Of a DNA stretch of 64,000 nucleotides, positions 30,166-38,717 are shown one piece after another. Source of the stretch: Sphingorhabdus sp. (GTDB lineage Bacteria > Pseudomonadota > Alphaproteobacteria > Sphingomonadales > Sphingomonadaceae); assembly GCA_028279555.1 (NCBI GenBank), contig JANQNO010000002.1, positions 1-64,000 of the forward strand, read 5' to 3'. Under the pieces are notes generated by a model that was given only the letters and a program-made list of their open reading frames with translations, made no database searches and was not told where the DNA came from. Position numbers and translations under genes: made by a program. Within the stretch, counting starts at the first letter, position 1, and every line of letters begins with the position of its first letter.

Positions 30166-33100
30166 TTATTCCGCCGCCTCGGCCAGATCGTCGCCATCCT
30201 CATTCTCTTCTTCATCGTCGAAGCTTTTGAGGCCGACATTGAGGCCAAGCGAACGCATTTCCTTGACCAGCACGTTGAAGCTTTCCGGAATACCGGTTTC
30301 GAAGCCATCGTCGCCCTTGACGATGCTTTCGTAAACCTTGGTCCGGCCGATCACATCGTCCGATTTGACCGTCAGCATTTCCTGCAGCGTGTAGGCCGCG
30401 CCATAGGCCTGCAACGCCCAGACCTCCATTTCGCCGAAACGCTGTCCGCCAAACTGGGCCTTACCGCCGAGCGGCTGCTGCGTAACCAGACTGTACGGTC
30501 CGATCGAACGGGCGTGGATCTTGTCATCGACCAGATGGTGCAGCTTGAGCATATAGATATACCCCACTGTCACCTTGCGGTCGAATTTGTCACCCGTGCG
30601 CCCGTCATACAGATCGCTCTGACCCGAGGGATCGAGCCCGGCACGTTCCAGCATGCGGGAGACATCGGCTTCGCGCGCGCCGTCGAATACCGGGGTTCCC
30701 ATTGGAATGCCGCTGGTCACGTGGCCGGCAAGATCGATAATGTCGCTGTCCGGCCGGTCCTTGATCGCTTTGGCATAATTGTCGCCATAGGCGTGGATCA
30801 GCTTTTCGCGCACCGCTTCGGGCGGCTTGGTTGCTTCCGGGTTGGGGTTGGCGTGACGCCAGTCCTCGAGCGCTTCCTGCACCTGTTTGCCCAGGCCGCG
30901 TGCGGCCCAGCCAAGATGGGTCTCGAAAATCTGCCCGACATTCATGCGGCTGGGAACGCCCAGCGGGTTGAGCACGATGTCGACCGGTGTGCCATCTTCC
31001 AGAAAGGGCATGTCCTCGACCGGCAGGATGCGCGAAATCACACCCTTGTTGCCGTGGCGGCCCGCCATCTTGTCGCCTGGCTGAAGCTTGCGCTTCACGG
31101 CAACAAAGACCTTGACCATCTTGAGAACGCCGGGTGCCAGCTCATCGCCGCGCTCCAGCTTCTCGCGCCGGTCCTCGAACTTCTCTACAATCAGTTTGAC
31201 GGCATCGTCATATTGCTGCTTGACGGCTTCCAGATCGCCCTGGACCTTGTCGTCGGCAACCGCAATTTTCCACCATTCATGCTTCTCGACCTGCTCGAGA
31301 TTGTCGGCATCGATCTTGGAGCCTTTCTTCAGGCTTTTCGGACCGGCAGCTACCTTCTGGCCGACCAGCATTTCGCGCAGGCGGTTATAGGTCGCACGGT
31401 TGAGAATAGCGCGTTCATCTTCGCGGTCTTTGGCGAGGCGTTCGATTTCCTCGCGCTCGATCGCCATCGCGCGCTCATCCTTGTCGATGCCGTGGCGGTT
31501 GAAAACGCGGACTTCGACAACCGTGCCGGCAACGCCGGGCGGAAGCTTCAGTGACGTATCGCGTACATCGCTGGCTTTCTCGCCGAAAATGGCGCGCAGC
31601 AGCTTTTCTTCCGGCGTCATCGGGCTTTCGCCCTTGGGCGTGATCTTGCCCACGAGAATATCGCCGGGATGCACTTCTGCACCGATATAGACAATGCCTG
31701 CCTCATCGAGATTGCGCAGCGCTTCTTCGCCGACATTGGGAATATCGCGGGTGATATCTTCGGGGCCCAGCTTGGTATCGCGCGCCATGACCTCGAACTC
31801 CTCGATGTGGATCGAGGTAAAGACGTCATCCTTCACGATGCGTTCGGAAATGAGGATGGAGTCCTCATAATTATAGCCATTCCACGGCATGAAGGCGACG
31901 AGGCTGTTCTTGCCGAGTGCCAGTTCGCCCAACTCTGTGGACGGACCGTCGGCAATCGTCTCGCCCGCGATCACTTCGTCGCCAACCTTCACCAGCGGCT
32001 TCTGGTTGATGCAGGTATTCTGGTTCGAGCGCTGGAATTTCTGCAGCGTGTAGATATCGACGCCGCTCTCACCAGCCTTCACTTCGCCGGTCACGCGGAC
32101 AACGATACGTGTTGCGTCGACCTGATCGACGATGCCGGCGCGGCGGGCAGCGATGGCTGCGCCGCTGTCACGGGCCACGGTTTCTTCCATGCCGGTGCCA
32201 ACGAATGGCGCTTCGGCGCGGAGCAAAGGCACGGCCTGGCGCTGCATGTTCGATCCCATAAGCGCGCGGTTCGCATCGTCATTTTCCAGGAAGGGAATGA
32301 GCGATGCAGCGACCGATACAAGCTGTTTCGGTGAAACGTCCATCAGCGTGATCTGCTCGCGCGGAGCCATCAGAAACTCGCCGCCTTCACGGGCCGAAAT
32401 CAGCTCTTCGACGAAGCTGCCATCCTTGTTGAGATCTGCATTGGCCTGTGCGACCGTGTGCTTTTGTTCTTCCATCGCAGACAGATAGACGACCTCATTG
32501 GTAACCTTACCGCTTTTGACGAGGCGATAAGGCGTTTCGATAAAGCCATATTTGTTGACCCGGCTGAAGGAAGCCAGCGAGTTGATGAGGCCGATATTCG
32601 GACCCTCCGGCGTCTCGATCGGGCAGATGCGGCCATAATGCGTCGGGTGCACGTCGCGCACCTCAAAGCCGGCGCGTTCGCGGGTCAGGCCGCCCGGGCC
32701 GAGCGCCGATACGCGGCGTTTGTGGGTGACTTCCGAAAGCGGGTTGGTCTGATCCATAAATTGCGAGAGCTGCGACGAGCCGAAAAACTCGCGCACGGCT
32801 GCGACGGCGGGTTTCGCATTGATCAGATCGTTGGGCATGACGGTCGAAACATCGACGCTGCTCATACGTTCCTTGACTGCGCGCTCCATGCGCAGCAGCC
32901 CGACCCGGTACTGGTTCTCGAGCAGTTCACCGACCGACCGGACGCGGCGATTGCCGAGATTGTCGATATCGTCAATCTCGCCTTTGCCGTCTTTCAGGTC
33001 GACCAGTTCCTTGACCACAGCGAGAATATCTTCCTTGCGCAGCGTCGTCAGCTCGTCCGGCGCATCGAGATCGAGGCGCATGTTGAGTTTTACGCGGCCA

Positions 33101-34344
33101 ACAGCGGAAAGATCATAGCGCTCGCTGTCAAAGAACAGCCCTTCGAACAGCGCATCAGCGGTCTCGCGGGTTGGCGGCTCGCCTGGGCGCATGACGCGGT
33201 ATATGGCGTCGAGGCCCATATCGCGATTTTCAGCCTTGTCGGCCTTGAGCGTATTGCGCATCCATGCGCCGGTGATGACATGATCGATGTCGAGCAATTC
33301 GAGCTTTTTGACGCCGGCCTTGTCGAGCTTTTCAAGATTTTCAGCAGTCACTTCGTCGCCGGCTTCGATATATATCTCGCCGGTCTTTTCATTGATCAGG
33401 TCATAGGCCGAATAGCGTCCGAAAATCTCCTCTGTCGGGATCAGCAATTCTTTCAATCCGTCTTTGACGGCCTTGTTCGCGCCGCGCGGCGTGATCTTCT
33501 GGCCTGAGGCAAAAACCACTTCGCCGGTCTTGGCATCGACAATGTCGAAGAGCGGCTTTGTTGCGCGCCACTGATCGGCGTTGAACGGAATTTTCCAGCC
33601 ATCCTTGGCGCGTTCAAACGTCACGCGGTCATAGAAATGCTCCAGAATTTCCTCGCTGGTGAGGCCCAGCGCATAGAGCAGCGTGGTAACCGGCAATTTG
33701 CGCTTCCGGTCAATACGCACATTGACGATGTCTTTGGCGTCAAATTCGAAATCCAGCCAGCTACCGCGATAGGGGATAACCCGCGCGGCAAAAAGAAACT
33801 TGCCTGAGCTATGGGTTTTGCCGCGGTCATGATCGAAGAGCACGCCGGGAGAACGGTGCATCTGCGAAACAATGACGCGCTCGGTGCCATTGATGAAGAA
33901 GGTGCCATTCTCGGTCATGAGCGGCATGTCGCCCATATAGACGTCCTGCTCCTTGATATCGAGAACGCTGCGCGCTTCGGTATCTGGATCGACCTCGAAG
34001 ACGATCAGGCGAAGCGTGACCTTCATCTGGGCCGCATAGGTTATTCCGCGCTGGCGGCATTCCTCGACATCATATTTCGGATCTTCCAGCTCATAATGGA
34101 CGAAGTCGAGCTCTGCCGTGCCGGCGAAATCGCGGATCGGGAAAACGCCGCGCAGCGTTTTTTCGAGGCCCGAAACATAATCGCGCGATGGATCGGAACG
34201 CAGGAATTCATCATAGGATTCGCGCTGCACCTCGATGAGGTTCGGCATATCGATCACTTCGTGAATGTCGCCGAAGATTTTGCGGATGCGCCGGGCGCGG
34301 GAAAGCGGTGTCGACTTGTGGGTCGCGATTGCCTTGGTTGCCAT
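30166..34344 (-). CDS. rpoB: DNA-directed RNA polymerase subunit beta
   Basis: This is the 1392-residue catalytic subunit. The rifampicin-binding region reads [23 protein letters not shown], with the usual Asp, His and Ser positions present and Thr where E. coli has one of its two Asn, so no classical resistance substitution is seen. Other landmarks are [12 protein letters not shown]-like [14 protein letters not shown] and the C-terminal [25 protein letters not shown]. It ends in an acidic tail. Unlike the common arrangement, rplJ-rplL are not adjacent: about 3 kb of other genes intervene. Confidence 0.99.
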   Translation of the reverse strand: MATKAIATHKSTPLSRARRIRKIFGDIHEVIDMPNLIEVQRESYDEFLRSDPSRDYVSGLEKTLRGVFPIRDFAGTAELDFVHYELEDPKYDVEECRQRGITYAAQMKVTLRLIVFEVDPDTEARSVLDIKEQDVYMGDMPLMTENGTFFINGTERVIVSQMHRSPGVLFDHDRGKTHSSGKFLFAARVIPYRGSWLDFEFDAKDIVNVRIDRKRKLPVTTLLYALGLTSEEILEHFYDRVTFERAKDGWKIPFNADQWRATKPLFDIVDAKTGEVVFASGQKITPRGANKAVKDGLKELLIPTEEIFGRYSAYDLINEKTGEIYIEAGDEVTAENLEKLDKAGVKKLELLDIDHVITGAWMRNTLKADKAENRDMGLDAIYRVMRPGEPPTRETADALFEGLFFDSERYDLSAVGRVKLNMRLDLDAPDELTTLRKEDILAVVKELVDLKDGKGEIDDIDNLGNRRVRSVGELLENQYRVGLLRMERAVKERMSSVDVSTVMPNDLINAKPAVAAVREFFGSSQLSQFMDQTNPLSEVTHKRRVSALGPGGLTRERAGFEVRDVHPTHYGRICPIETPEGPNIGLINSLASFSRVNKYGFIETPYRLVKSGKVTNEVVYLSAMEEQKHTVAQANADLNKDGSFVEELISAREGGEFLMAPREQITLMDVSPKQLVSVAASLIPFLENDDANRALMGSNMQRQAVPLLRAEAPFVGTGMEETVARDSGAAIAARRAGIVDQVDATRIVVRVTGEVKAGESGVDIYTLQKFQRSNQNTCINQKPLVKVGDEVIAGETIADGPSTELGELALGKNSLVAFMPWNGYNYEDSILISERIVKDDVFTSIHIEEFEVMARDTKLGPEDITRDIPNVGEEALRNLDEAGIVYIGAEVHPGDILVGKITPKGESPMTPEEKLLRAIFGEKASDVRDTSLKLPPGVAGTVVEVRVFNRHGIDKDERAMAIEREEIERLAKDREDERAILNRATYNRLREMLVGQKVAAGPKSLKKGSKIDADNLEQVEKHEWWKIAVADDKVQGDLEAVKQQYDDAVKLIVEKFEDRREKLERGDELAPGVLKMVKVFVAVKRKLQPGDKMAGRHGNKGVISRILPVEDMPFLEDGTPVDIVLNPLGVPSRMNVGQIFETHLGWAARGLGKQVQEALEDWRHANPNPEATKPPEAVREKLIHAYGDNYAKAIKDRPDSDIIDLAGHVTSGIPMGTPVFDGAREADVSRMLERAGLDPSGQSDLYDGRTGDKFDRKVTVGYIYMLKLHHLVDDKIHARSIGPYSLVTQQPLGGKAQFGGQRFGEMEVWALQAYGAAYTLQEMLTVKSDDVIGRTKVYESIVKGDDGFETGIPESFNVLVKEMRSLGLNVGLKSFDDEEENEDGDDLAEAAE

Positions 34345-34620
34345 GGAAAAATGTCGCCTTGTATGTATAAATTAAATACCACTCTGGCGCAGGTCTTACC
34401 AACAGCAAAAGACCGCATGACAAACGGCCCCAGCTCGGAGGTCGAGTCAAACAGTCTTACGCGTCGGTAAAACCAGAAGCTTCAATGCGTTAGCTTTGCT
34501 GCGCGACGTCAAAGCTTGTTCCGAAGATTCCGGTGTTGCAAGAGATATATGGAGGCATCGGGATGATGTCAACGCCGACCGGGAAGCTTCTTTGGGCCGA
34601 CGGTCATCTGACGATTGTAA
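34345..34620 (-). other. rpoB leader/promoter region, no gene seen
   Basis: These 276 nt upstream of rpoB contain no ORF with a usable start and start site. A short GGTCTT/AAGACC hairpin (about 34393-34415) lies in the presumed leader. The rpoB promoter must be here or further upstream, because a terminator sits at 34621-34672; I could not pick it with confidence. Confidence 0.5.
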
Positions 34621-34672
34621 AAGGACGCAGATGCCAGCGAGATGCTCAATCCGATGCGGCATCTGCGTCCTT
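34615..34672 (-). terminator. Rho-independent terminator upstream of rpoB
   Basis: A perfect 15-bp inverted repeat (34621-34635 / 34658-34672; AAGGACGCAGATGCC and its complement) encloses a 22-nt loop. On the minus strand it is followed by TTTT then ACAATC. It ends the transcript of the small gene at 34756-34956 and insulates rpoB. Confidence 0.82.
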
Positions 34673-34755
34673 CGCTTGCATTCGGCGCTTTATGTGTTGG
34701 GCAGCGGAATCGGACCAGACTTCAACCACCCAACATTTGCGCCGATTCAAGACAT

Positions 34756-34956
34756 CTATTCGATCGAGCGGGCTTGTTGCTTGCGAAAGGGCATCGAAAA
34801 ACCCAAGCCGGGCCCGTTCTTTTGCTCCAGCGCGCTGCGGTACCTGTGCCGATGCATCGCTGCATGGAAGCGCGATATGGCCTCGCGCTCGCACTGGCTG
34901 GCGGCTTCTTCCTCGCCCTCGGATGAAAGCGGAAATTGTATACCGGTCGTGGTCAC
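34756..34956 (-). CDS. Small hypothetical protein, 66 aa, GTG start
   Basis: GTG at 34956 is preceded by GAGGGG with 8-nt spacing and is followed by a terminator about 80 nt beyond the stop, both good evidence for a real gene. The protein is hydrophilic: MTTTGIQFPLSSEGEEEAAS, then CEREAISRFHAAMHRHRYRSAL and a basic end (PFRKQQARSIE). A central charged helix is likely; there is no signal or transmembrane segment. I recognise no family. Longer overlapping frames on both strands (34496-35000) lack such signals. Confidence 0.65.
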   Translation of the reverse strand: MTTTGIQFPLSSEGEEEAASQCEREAISRFHAAMHRHRYRSALEQKNGPGLGFSMPFRKQQARSIE

Positions 34957-35133
34957 TGCATATTCCCCTCAAAAAAGGAATGACGGTTGATGTCCGCTAA
35001 GCATTCCCGCAAGCAGTTAAGATAACTTAGCTATTTCAGTGTGTTTGCTCCGGTGCGGAGCGAATCCAAAACCGGCTTTGTGGCGGGTATTCAGGCCACG
35101 GTATCATGGGAGCAGGCAGCACCTGCGGGCCTG

Positions 35134-35670
35134 TTAGTCGCCGCCGAACGCCATCAACGCTTCGACATTCACTCCATTCTGGCGCAGTTTTTGCGCGCCG
35201 CCCAGATCGGGCAAATCGACCATGAAGAGCGCCTGATCGCATCGTCCGCCGGCTTCGCGGATCAATTCCAGCCCGGCGAGCGCAGTCCCGCCGGTCGCGA
35301 TCAAATCGTCGACCAGCAAGACCTTTTGCCCTTTGCGGACATGGCCGACATGCATCTCGATACGGTCGGTGCCATATTCCAGCGCATAATCGACACCGAT
35401 CTTTTCGCCGGGCAGCTTGCCGGGCTTGCGGATCATGAGTTTGCCCAGACCGAGCGCATAGGACAGGCCGGCAGCAACGATAAACCCGCGCGCTTCGATC
35501 CCGGCGATCAGCTGTGTGTCCTTGTGGGCAAGGGCGGCCAGCCGGTCTATCGTCTTTTTGAAGCCGTCTCCATCGAGCAGCAGCGTTGATACATCGCGGA
35601 ACATGATCCCCGGCTTGGGATGATCGGGAATGGTGCGGATCAGCGCGGCAAGATCGGCATTGTCGGTCAT
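35134..35670 (-). CDS. apt: Adenine phosphoribosyltransferase
   Basis: Apt salvages adenine to AMP with PRPP. The 178-residue protein has FRDVSTLLLDGDGFKKTIDRL, AGIEARGFI, the PRPP-binding loop VDDLIATGGTALAGLELI, and KPGKLPGEKIGVDYALEYGTD. The upstream nucleosidase gene ends 10 nt before this start, so the two are an operon: the nucleosidase releases adenine and Apt recycles it. Confidence 0.96.
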   Translation of the reverse strand: MTDNADLAALIRTIPDHPKPGIMFRDVSTLLLDGDGFKKTIDRLAALAHKDTQLIAGIEARGFIVAAGLSYALGLGKLMIRKPGKLPGEKIGVDYALEYGTDRIEMHVGHVRKGQKVLLVDDLIATGGTALAGLELIREAGGRCDQALFMVDLPDLGGAQKLRQNGVNVEALMAFGGD

Positions 35671-35680
35671 GCGCCTGTCA

Positions 35681-36358
35681 TTACAGCAGTTCGATGAATT
35701 TGACAGCCGCCTTTGCCGCGCGCTGCGCAGCGGCTTTCAGATTGGCCTCGAAGTCACCGGCGCTGGCTCCGTCGGCATCGTCGGTTGCCGCCTTGATCGC
35801 GGCCCAAGGCAGGCCAAGCCGATCAGCAAGCTGCGCTATCGCCCCGGTTTCCATATCGACCAGATCGGCTTGCAATTCATCGCGCAGATAGGCCGAGCGT
35901 CCGGCATGCTCTATAAAGGCATCAGCAGTGGCGATCATCGCCTGCGGCAGGCCCAGCCCGGACGGCTGCGGCATGCTATGAAAGGGCGTCCAGTCATTCG
36001 GGCCGATCGGCCAGCTGCCCGCGCGGTAATGCACGAAGCCTGAGCCGCGCTGCGCGCCATAGTCGGATTGCAGCGCTTCATGCAGATAGAAGCAGTCGCC
36101 ATCGATCCCGCTGATCCTGCCTGCGGTGCCGACGACCATCAGCAGCTCTGCCCCGATCTCCCGCGCCAGCCAGCTGGCCGCCCCGGCGGCATTTACCTTG
36201 CCGATACCGCTGCACAGCAGGTGGATCTGCTTGCCAGTAACCTCGCCGAGACTTGCTGCCCCAAAAGGCGTTTCCCTGCGTTCGGGCAGCGCTTCGGCGG
36301 AGAACGCCTCGGCTTCGGCCTCGACTCCGGTGATGATGGCGATGCGCGATATTCCCAT
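35681..36358 (-). CDS. MTA/SAH nucleosidase-type phosphorylase-superfamily protein
   Basis: The 225-residue protein is of the purine/uridine phosphorylase fold: GVEAEAEAF at the start, LLCSGIGKVNAAGAASWL, LMVVGTAGRISGIDGDCFYL, and VDMETGAIAQLADRLGLPWAAIKAATDDADG with the ribose-binding Met-Glu and catalytic Asp. This fits 5'-methylthioadenosine/S-adenosylhomocysteine nucleosidase or a futalosine-type hydrolase; its coupling to apt favours an adenine-releasing role. It is divergent from the DUF2975 gene across the operator region at 36414-36473. Confidence 0.85.
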   Translation of the reverse strand: MGISRIAIITGVEAEAEAFSAEALPERRETPFGAASLGEVTGKQIHLLCSGIGKVNAAGAASWLAREIGAELLMVVGTAGRISGIDGDCFYLHEALQSDYGAQRGSGFVHYRAGSWPIGPNDWTPFHSMPQPSGLGLPQAMIATADAFIEHAGRSAYLRDELQADLVDMETGAIAQLADRLGLPWAAIKAATDDADGASAGDFEANLKAAAQRAAKAAVKFIELL

Positions 36359-36413
36359 GCCCGCGCCTTAGGCCAGCATCGATCCGCTGGAAAGCCGCGA
36401 TTCTGCTGCGACA

Positions 36414-36473
36414 TATCGAAAAACGATAAATCGGATTGACTTTATCGAAAAACAATATTATTGATATTCGATA
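36414..36473 (+). promoter_or_regulatory. Operator/promoter of the DUF2975-HTH pair with three TATCGAA half-sites
   Basis: TATCGAAAAAC occurs at 36414-36424 and 36443-36453, and an inverted copy (TATTCGATA) at 36465-36473; the first copy continues into a TATCGAAAAACGATA palindrome. A TTGACT (36436-36441) with TATTGA 17 bp downstream forms a plausible promoter overlapped by the sites. This arrangement suggests autoregulation by the HTH protein encoded downstream. Confidence 0.65.
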
Positions 36474-36491
36474 AATGAAAGGAAGAATGAT

Positions 36492-37046
36492 ATGACAGAG
36501 GTGAAGAAGGATCCCGTGCTCGCCATTTCCAAATTGCTGATCCGCTTCATGCAGTTTTTCAGCATCGCCGGGATGCTGGCGCTGGCCGCGGGTGCGGTAA
36601 GCGTGCTGGTCTGGCAGGAGACATTGCTTGGCGAATTGAGGCCTGCCTATCCCGACATATCGGGCAGTTTCCCCTGGCTCATATCCGCTTTTCTGCTGAG
36701 CATGATCCCGCTGATAGGGCTGTTCTGGCTGCAGCTCAGCCGGCTCCGCGCGATCGTCGGCACCGTCGATGAGGGCAATCCCTTTGCGCGCATCAACGGG
36801 CAGCGCATGCGGCTTATCGCCATACTGATCATCGCGCAGCAATTTGCCGTGCTGCTGATCATGCCGCTGGTTGCCGCGATACAGTCTGCGGCCGGGCGCT
36901 TCGTGGGGCAGGGCGGCGATGAACTGGCGACAATGGATTTCGACATGAGTCTGACGGCCCTGCTGGTGGCGTTGCTGCTCATTATCCTGGGCCGCGTCTT
37001 CGAACAGGGTGCGGACATGCAGGACGAGCTTGAGGGAACCGTCTGA
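36492..37046 (+). CDS. DUF2975-family membrane protein
   Basis: The 184-residue protein has four hydrophobic helices (about 25-48, 64-83, 113-135, 155-172) and the polar loop RLRAIVGTVDEGNPFARINGQRMRLIAI typical of DUF2975. These proteins are nearly always encoded with a small HTH regulator, as here, where its stop overlaps the regulator start by one base. Function of the family is unknown; a sensor or anti-regulator role is inferred from synteny. Confidence 0.88.
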   Translation: MTEVKKDPVLAISKLLIRFMQFFSIAGMLALAAGAVSVLVWQETLLGELRPAYPDISGSFPWLISAFLLSMIPLIGLFWLQLSRLRAIVGTVDEGNPFARINGQRMRLIAILIIAQQFAVLLIMPLVAAIQSAAGRFVGQGGDELATMDFDMSLTALLVALLLIILGRVFEQGADMQDELEGTV

Positions 37047-37270
37047 TGCCGGTTTCCGTCAAACTCGATGAACTGCTTCAAAATCGCAAAATGACGCTGA
37101 CACAGCTGGCCGAGCGCGTCGATATTACGCTCGCCAATCTCTCGATCCTGAAGACCGGCAAGGCCAAGGCGATCCGCTTTTCGACGCTGGACGCATTGTG
37201 CCGGGAGCTCGATTGTCAGCCGGGCGACCTGCTGGGCTATAGCGCGAAGAAAAAAGCCAAGCGCAAATAG
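37046..37270 (+). CDS. Small HTH (XRE/Cro, YozG-like) transcriptional regulator
   Basis: The 74-residue protein is almost entirely one HTH domain: KLDELLQNRKMTLTQLAERVDITLANLSILKTGKAKAIRFSTLDALCRELDCQPGDLLGY, followed by a Lys/Arg tail. The YozG-like partner of DUF2975 proteins has this size and motif. It begins at the overlapping stop of the DUF2975 gene. The TATCGAA sites at 36414-36473 are its likely operator. Confidence 0.92.
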   Translation: MPVSVKLDELLQNRKMTLTQLAERVDITLANLSILKTGKAKAIRFSTLDALCRELDCQPGDLLGYSAKKKAKRK

Positions 37271-37271
37271 A

Positions 37272-37297
37272 AAGGGCGACCCATCTGGGCCGCCCTT
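37272..37297 (+). terminator. Hairpin after the HTH gene
   Basis: AAGGGCG...CGCCCTT (37272-37278 / 37291-37297) with an extended inner stem (one mismatch) lies 2 nt after the HTH stop; the run after it is CTTCCTCT, so termination may be weak. Confidence 0.6.
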
Positions 37298-37299
37298 CT

Positions 37300-37448
37300 T
37301 CCTCTCCCGTTTACGGGGAGGATACGAATTCTTGATGCGGTACCATCTAGATGAAGTTGGAGGGGGCAGTATTCGTAGGACCCTCTCCAAGCGCGGCTAG
37401 CAAGCAGGCTTGCCAAGCCTTGCTATCCTCTCCCGCAGGCGGGAGAGG
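37300..37448. repeat. REP-like palindromic region between the HTH gene and rplL
   Basis: The segment contains TCTCCCGTTTACGGGGAGG, an inverted TACGAAT/ATTCGTA pair (37323-37329 / 37371-37377), an AGCAAG/CTTGCT pair, and a perfect 10-bp hairpin CCTCTCCCGC/GCGGGAGAGG (37427-37436 / 37439-37448). No ORF is seen. It may also act as the 3' end signal of rplL on the minus strand. Confidence 0.7.
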
Positions 37449-37456
37449 AATAGAGC

Positions 37457-37840
37457 TTATTTGAGCTCGACGCTGCCGCCGGCACCTTCGATCTTGCCCT
37501 TGATTTCTTCGGCTTCAGCCTTGTTGACGCCTTCCTTGAGCGGTTTGGGCGCGCCTTCGACAAGAGCCTTGGCTTCGGTGAGGCCGAGGCCGGTGATGGC
37601 GCGAACTTCCTTGATCACAGGGATCTTGTTGCCGCCATCGCCGGTGAGAACAACGTCGAATTCGTCTTTCTCTTCGGCAGCGCCGCCGGCATCACCGCCG
37701 CCAGCGGCAGCAGGACCGGCAACCGCAACAGCAGCTGCTGCGCTCACGCCCCATTTTTCTTCCAGAGCCTTGGCAAGGTCTGCAGCTTCCATCACGGTCA
37801 GTTCGGAAAGCTGGTCTACAAGCTTTTCAATATCAGCCAT
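37457..37840 (-). CDS. rplL: 50S ribosomal protein L7/L12
   Basis: This stalk protein recruits translation factors. The 127-residue product has the N-terminal dimerisation domain ([31 protein letters not shown]), an Ala/Gly-rich hinge (about 38-55) and a C-terminal domain with [34 protein letters not shown]. It lies 66 nt after rplJ. Here rpoB does not follow; the next minus-strand genes belong to an interposed group. Confidence 0.98.
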   Translation of the reverse strand: MADIEKLVDQLSELTVMEAADLAKALEEKWGVSAAAAVAVAGPAAAGGGDAGGAAEEKDEFDVVLTGDGGNKIPVIKEVRAITGLGLTEAKALVEGAPKPLKEGVNKAEAEEIKGKIEGAGGSVELK

Positions 37841-37906
37841 TATTCTAACACTCCAATTTCTATTCGCATGTAAGGGCGAGGTGCTCCCCGCCTGGTAAGT
37901 TGAATT

Positions 37907-38422
37907 CTATGCGGCCTCGCTGGCCCCATATGCGCCAAAAACCCGGGCCAGTTTCGAGGCCGGTGCGGTCGACAGCTGGGCGATCTTGGTTGCAGGCGCA
38001 TTGAGCAGACCCACAATCTTTCCTCGCAGTTCGTCGAGCGACGGCATCGAAGCCAGCGCCTTGACGCCATCGATATCAAGGACGGTATCGCCCATCGCGC
38101 CGCCGACAATTTCAAGCTTGTCATTGGCCTTGGCGAACTCGACCGCAATTTTTGCTGCGGCTACGGGATCGCCCGATGTGGCAAGCGCAGTCGGGCCGGA
38201 GAGCAGGTCGCTCAGCGGTTCATACTGCGTGTCCTTGAGAGCAATTTTGGCAAGGCGGTTCTTGGCGACCTTGTAGGCAGCGCCGGCTTCGCGCATCTTC
38301 AAGCGAAGGTCGGTCGAATCGGCAACGGTCAGGCCCGCATTGCGAGTGACCACGACAACCGCGGCTTCGTTGAAGGTTGCATTCAGCGCAGCAACCGCTT
38401 CGGTCTTTTCAGAACGGTTCAT
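37907..38422 (-). CDS. rplJ: 50S ribosomal protein L10
   Basis: L10 anchors the L7/L12 stalk. The 171-residue product begins [20 protein letters not shown] and includes [23 protein letters not shown]-like core ([20 protein letters not shown]) and a C-terminal L12-binding helix. In many bacteria L10 with L12 represses its own mRNA through a leader; the 295-nt region upstream could carry this. Confidence 0.98.
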   Translation of the reverse strand: MNRSEKTEAVAALNATFNEAAVVVVTRNAGLTVADSTDLRLKMREAGAAYKVAKNRLAKIALKDTQYEPLSDLLSGPTALATSGDPVAAAKIAVEFAKANDKLEIVGGAMGDTVLDIDGVKALASMPSLDELRGKIVGLLNAPATKIAQLSTAPASKLARVFGAYGASEAA

Positions 38423-38717
38423 GCATTACTCCTTGTCCGGCTTTGCTTGCGGCAGAACCACAGGCGCGGCCAAAACGCGACTATGCGAATGGCCCTACGG
38501 GCAGTCCGCGTTACTTATGTCCGTGGGGAGTGAAAGGAGAGGGCGGACAAAAGTCACGCCGCTTTCCGTCAAATTTCAAATCCCCGTCTAGGCTGGAAAT
38601 TAAGGGAAGCCAATTCTTCCCACCGGCTGTCTCGGACGGTGACCGGCGAGCAAACCCGCCGTTCGGGCGCGTCCATTAGCAGGGCAGGCCGGGAAGTCAA
38701 GCAGGAAGCTGCGCAGA
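38423..38717 (-). promoter_or_regulatory. rplJ leader / promoter region
   Basis: This gap between the TrxR-like gene and rplJ has no ORF with a start site. The minus strand carries TTGAAATTTGACGG, which could supply a -35, and several GC-rich segments able to pair (for example GGACAT...). An L10 autoregulatory leader is expected from family knowledge but I did not fold it, so the call is tentative. Confidence 0.35.

Noticed and set aside
30514-33507. Long plus-strand frames (346 and 349 aa) opposite rpoB
   Set aside because: They are shadows of a highly constrained coding sequence with no start signals.
34496-35000. Overlapping plus-strand frames of 94-164 aa and a longer minus-strand frame around the 66-aa gene
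   Set aside because: They lack a start site, have biased or low-complexity composition and conflict with the small GTG gene that has a site and a terminator.
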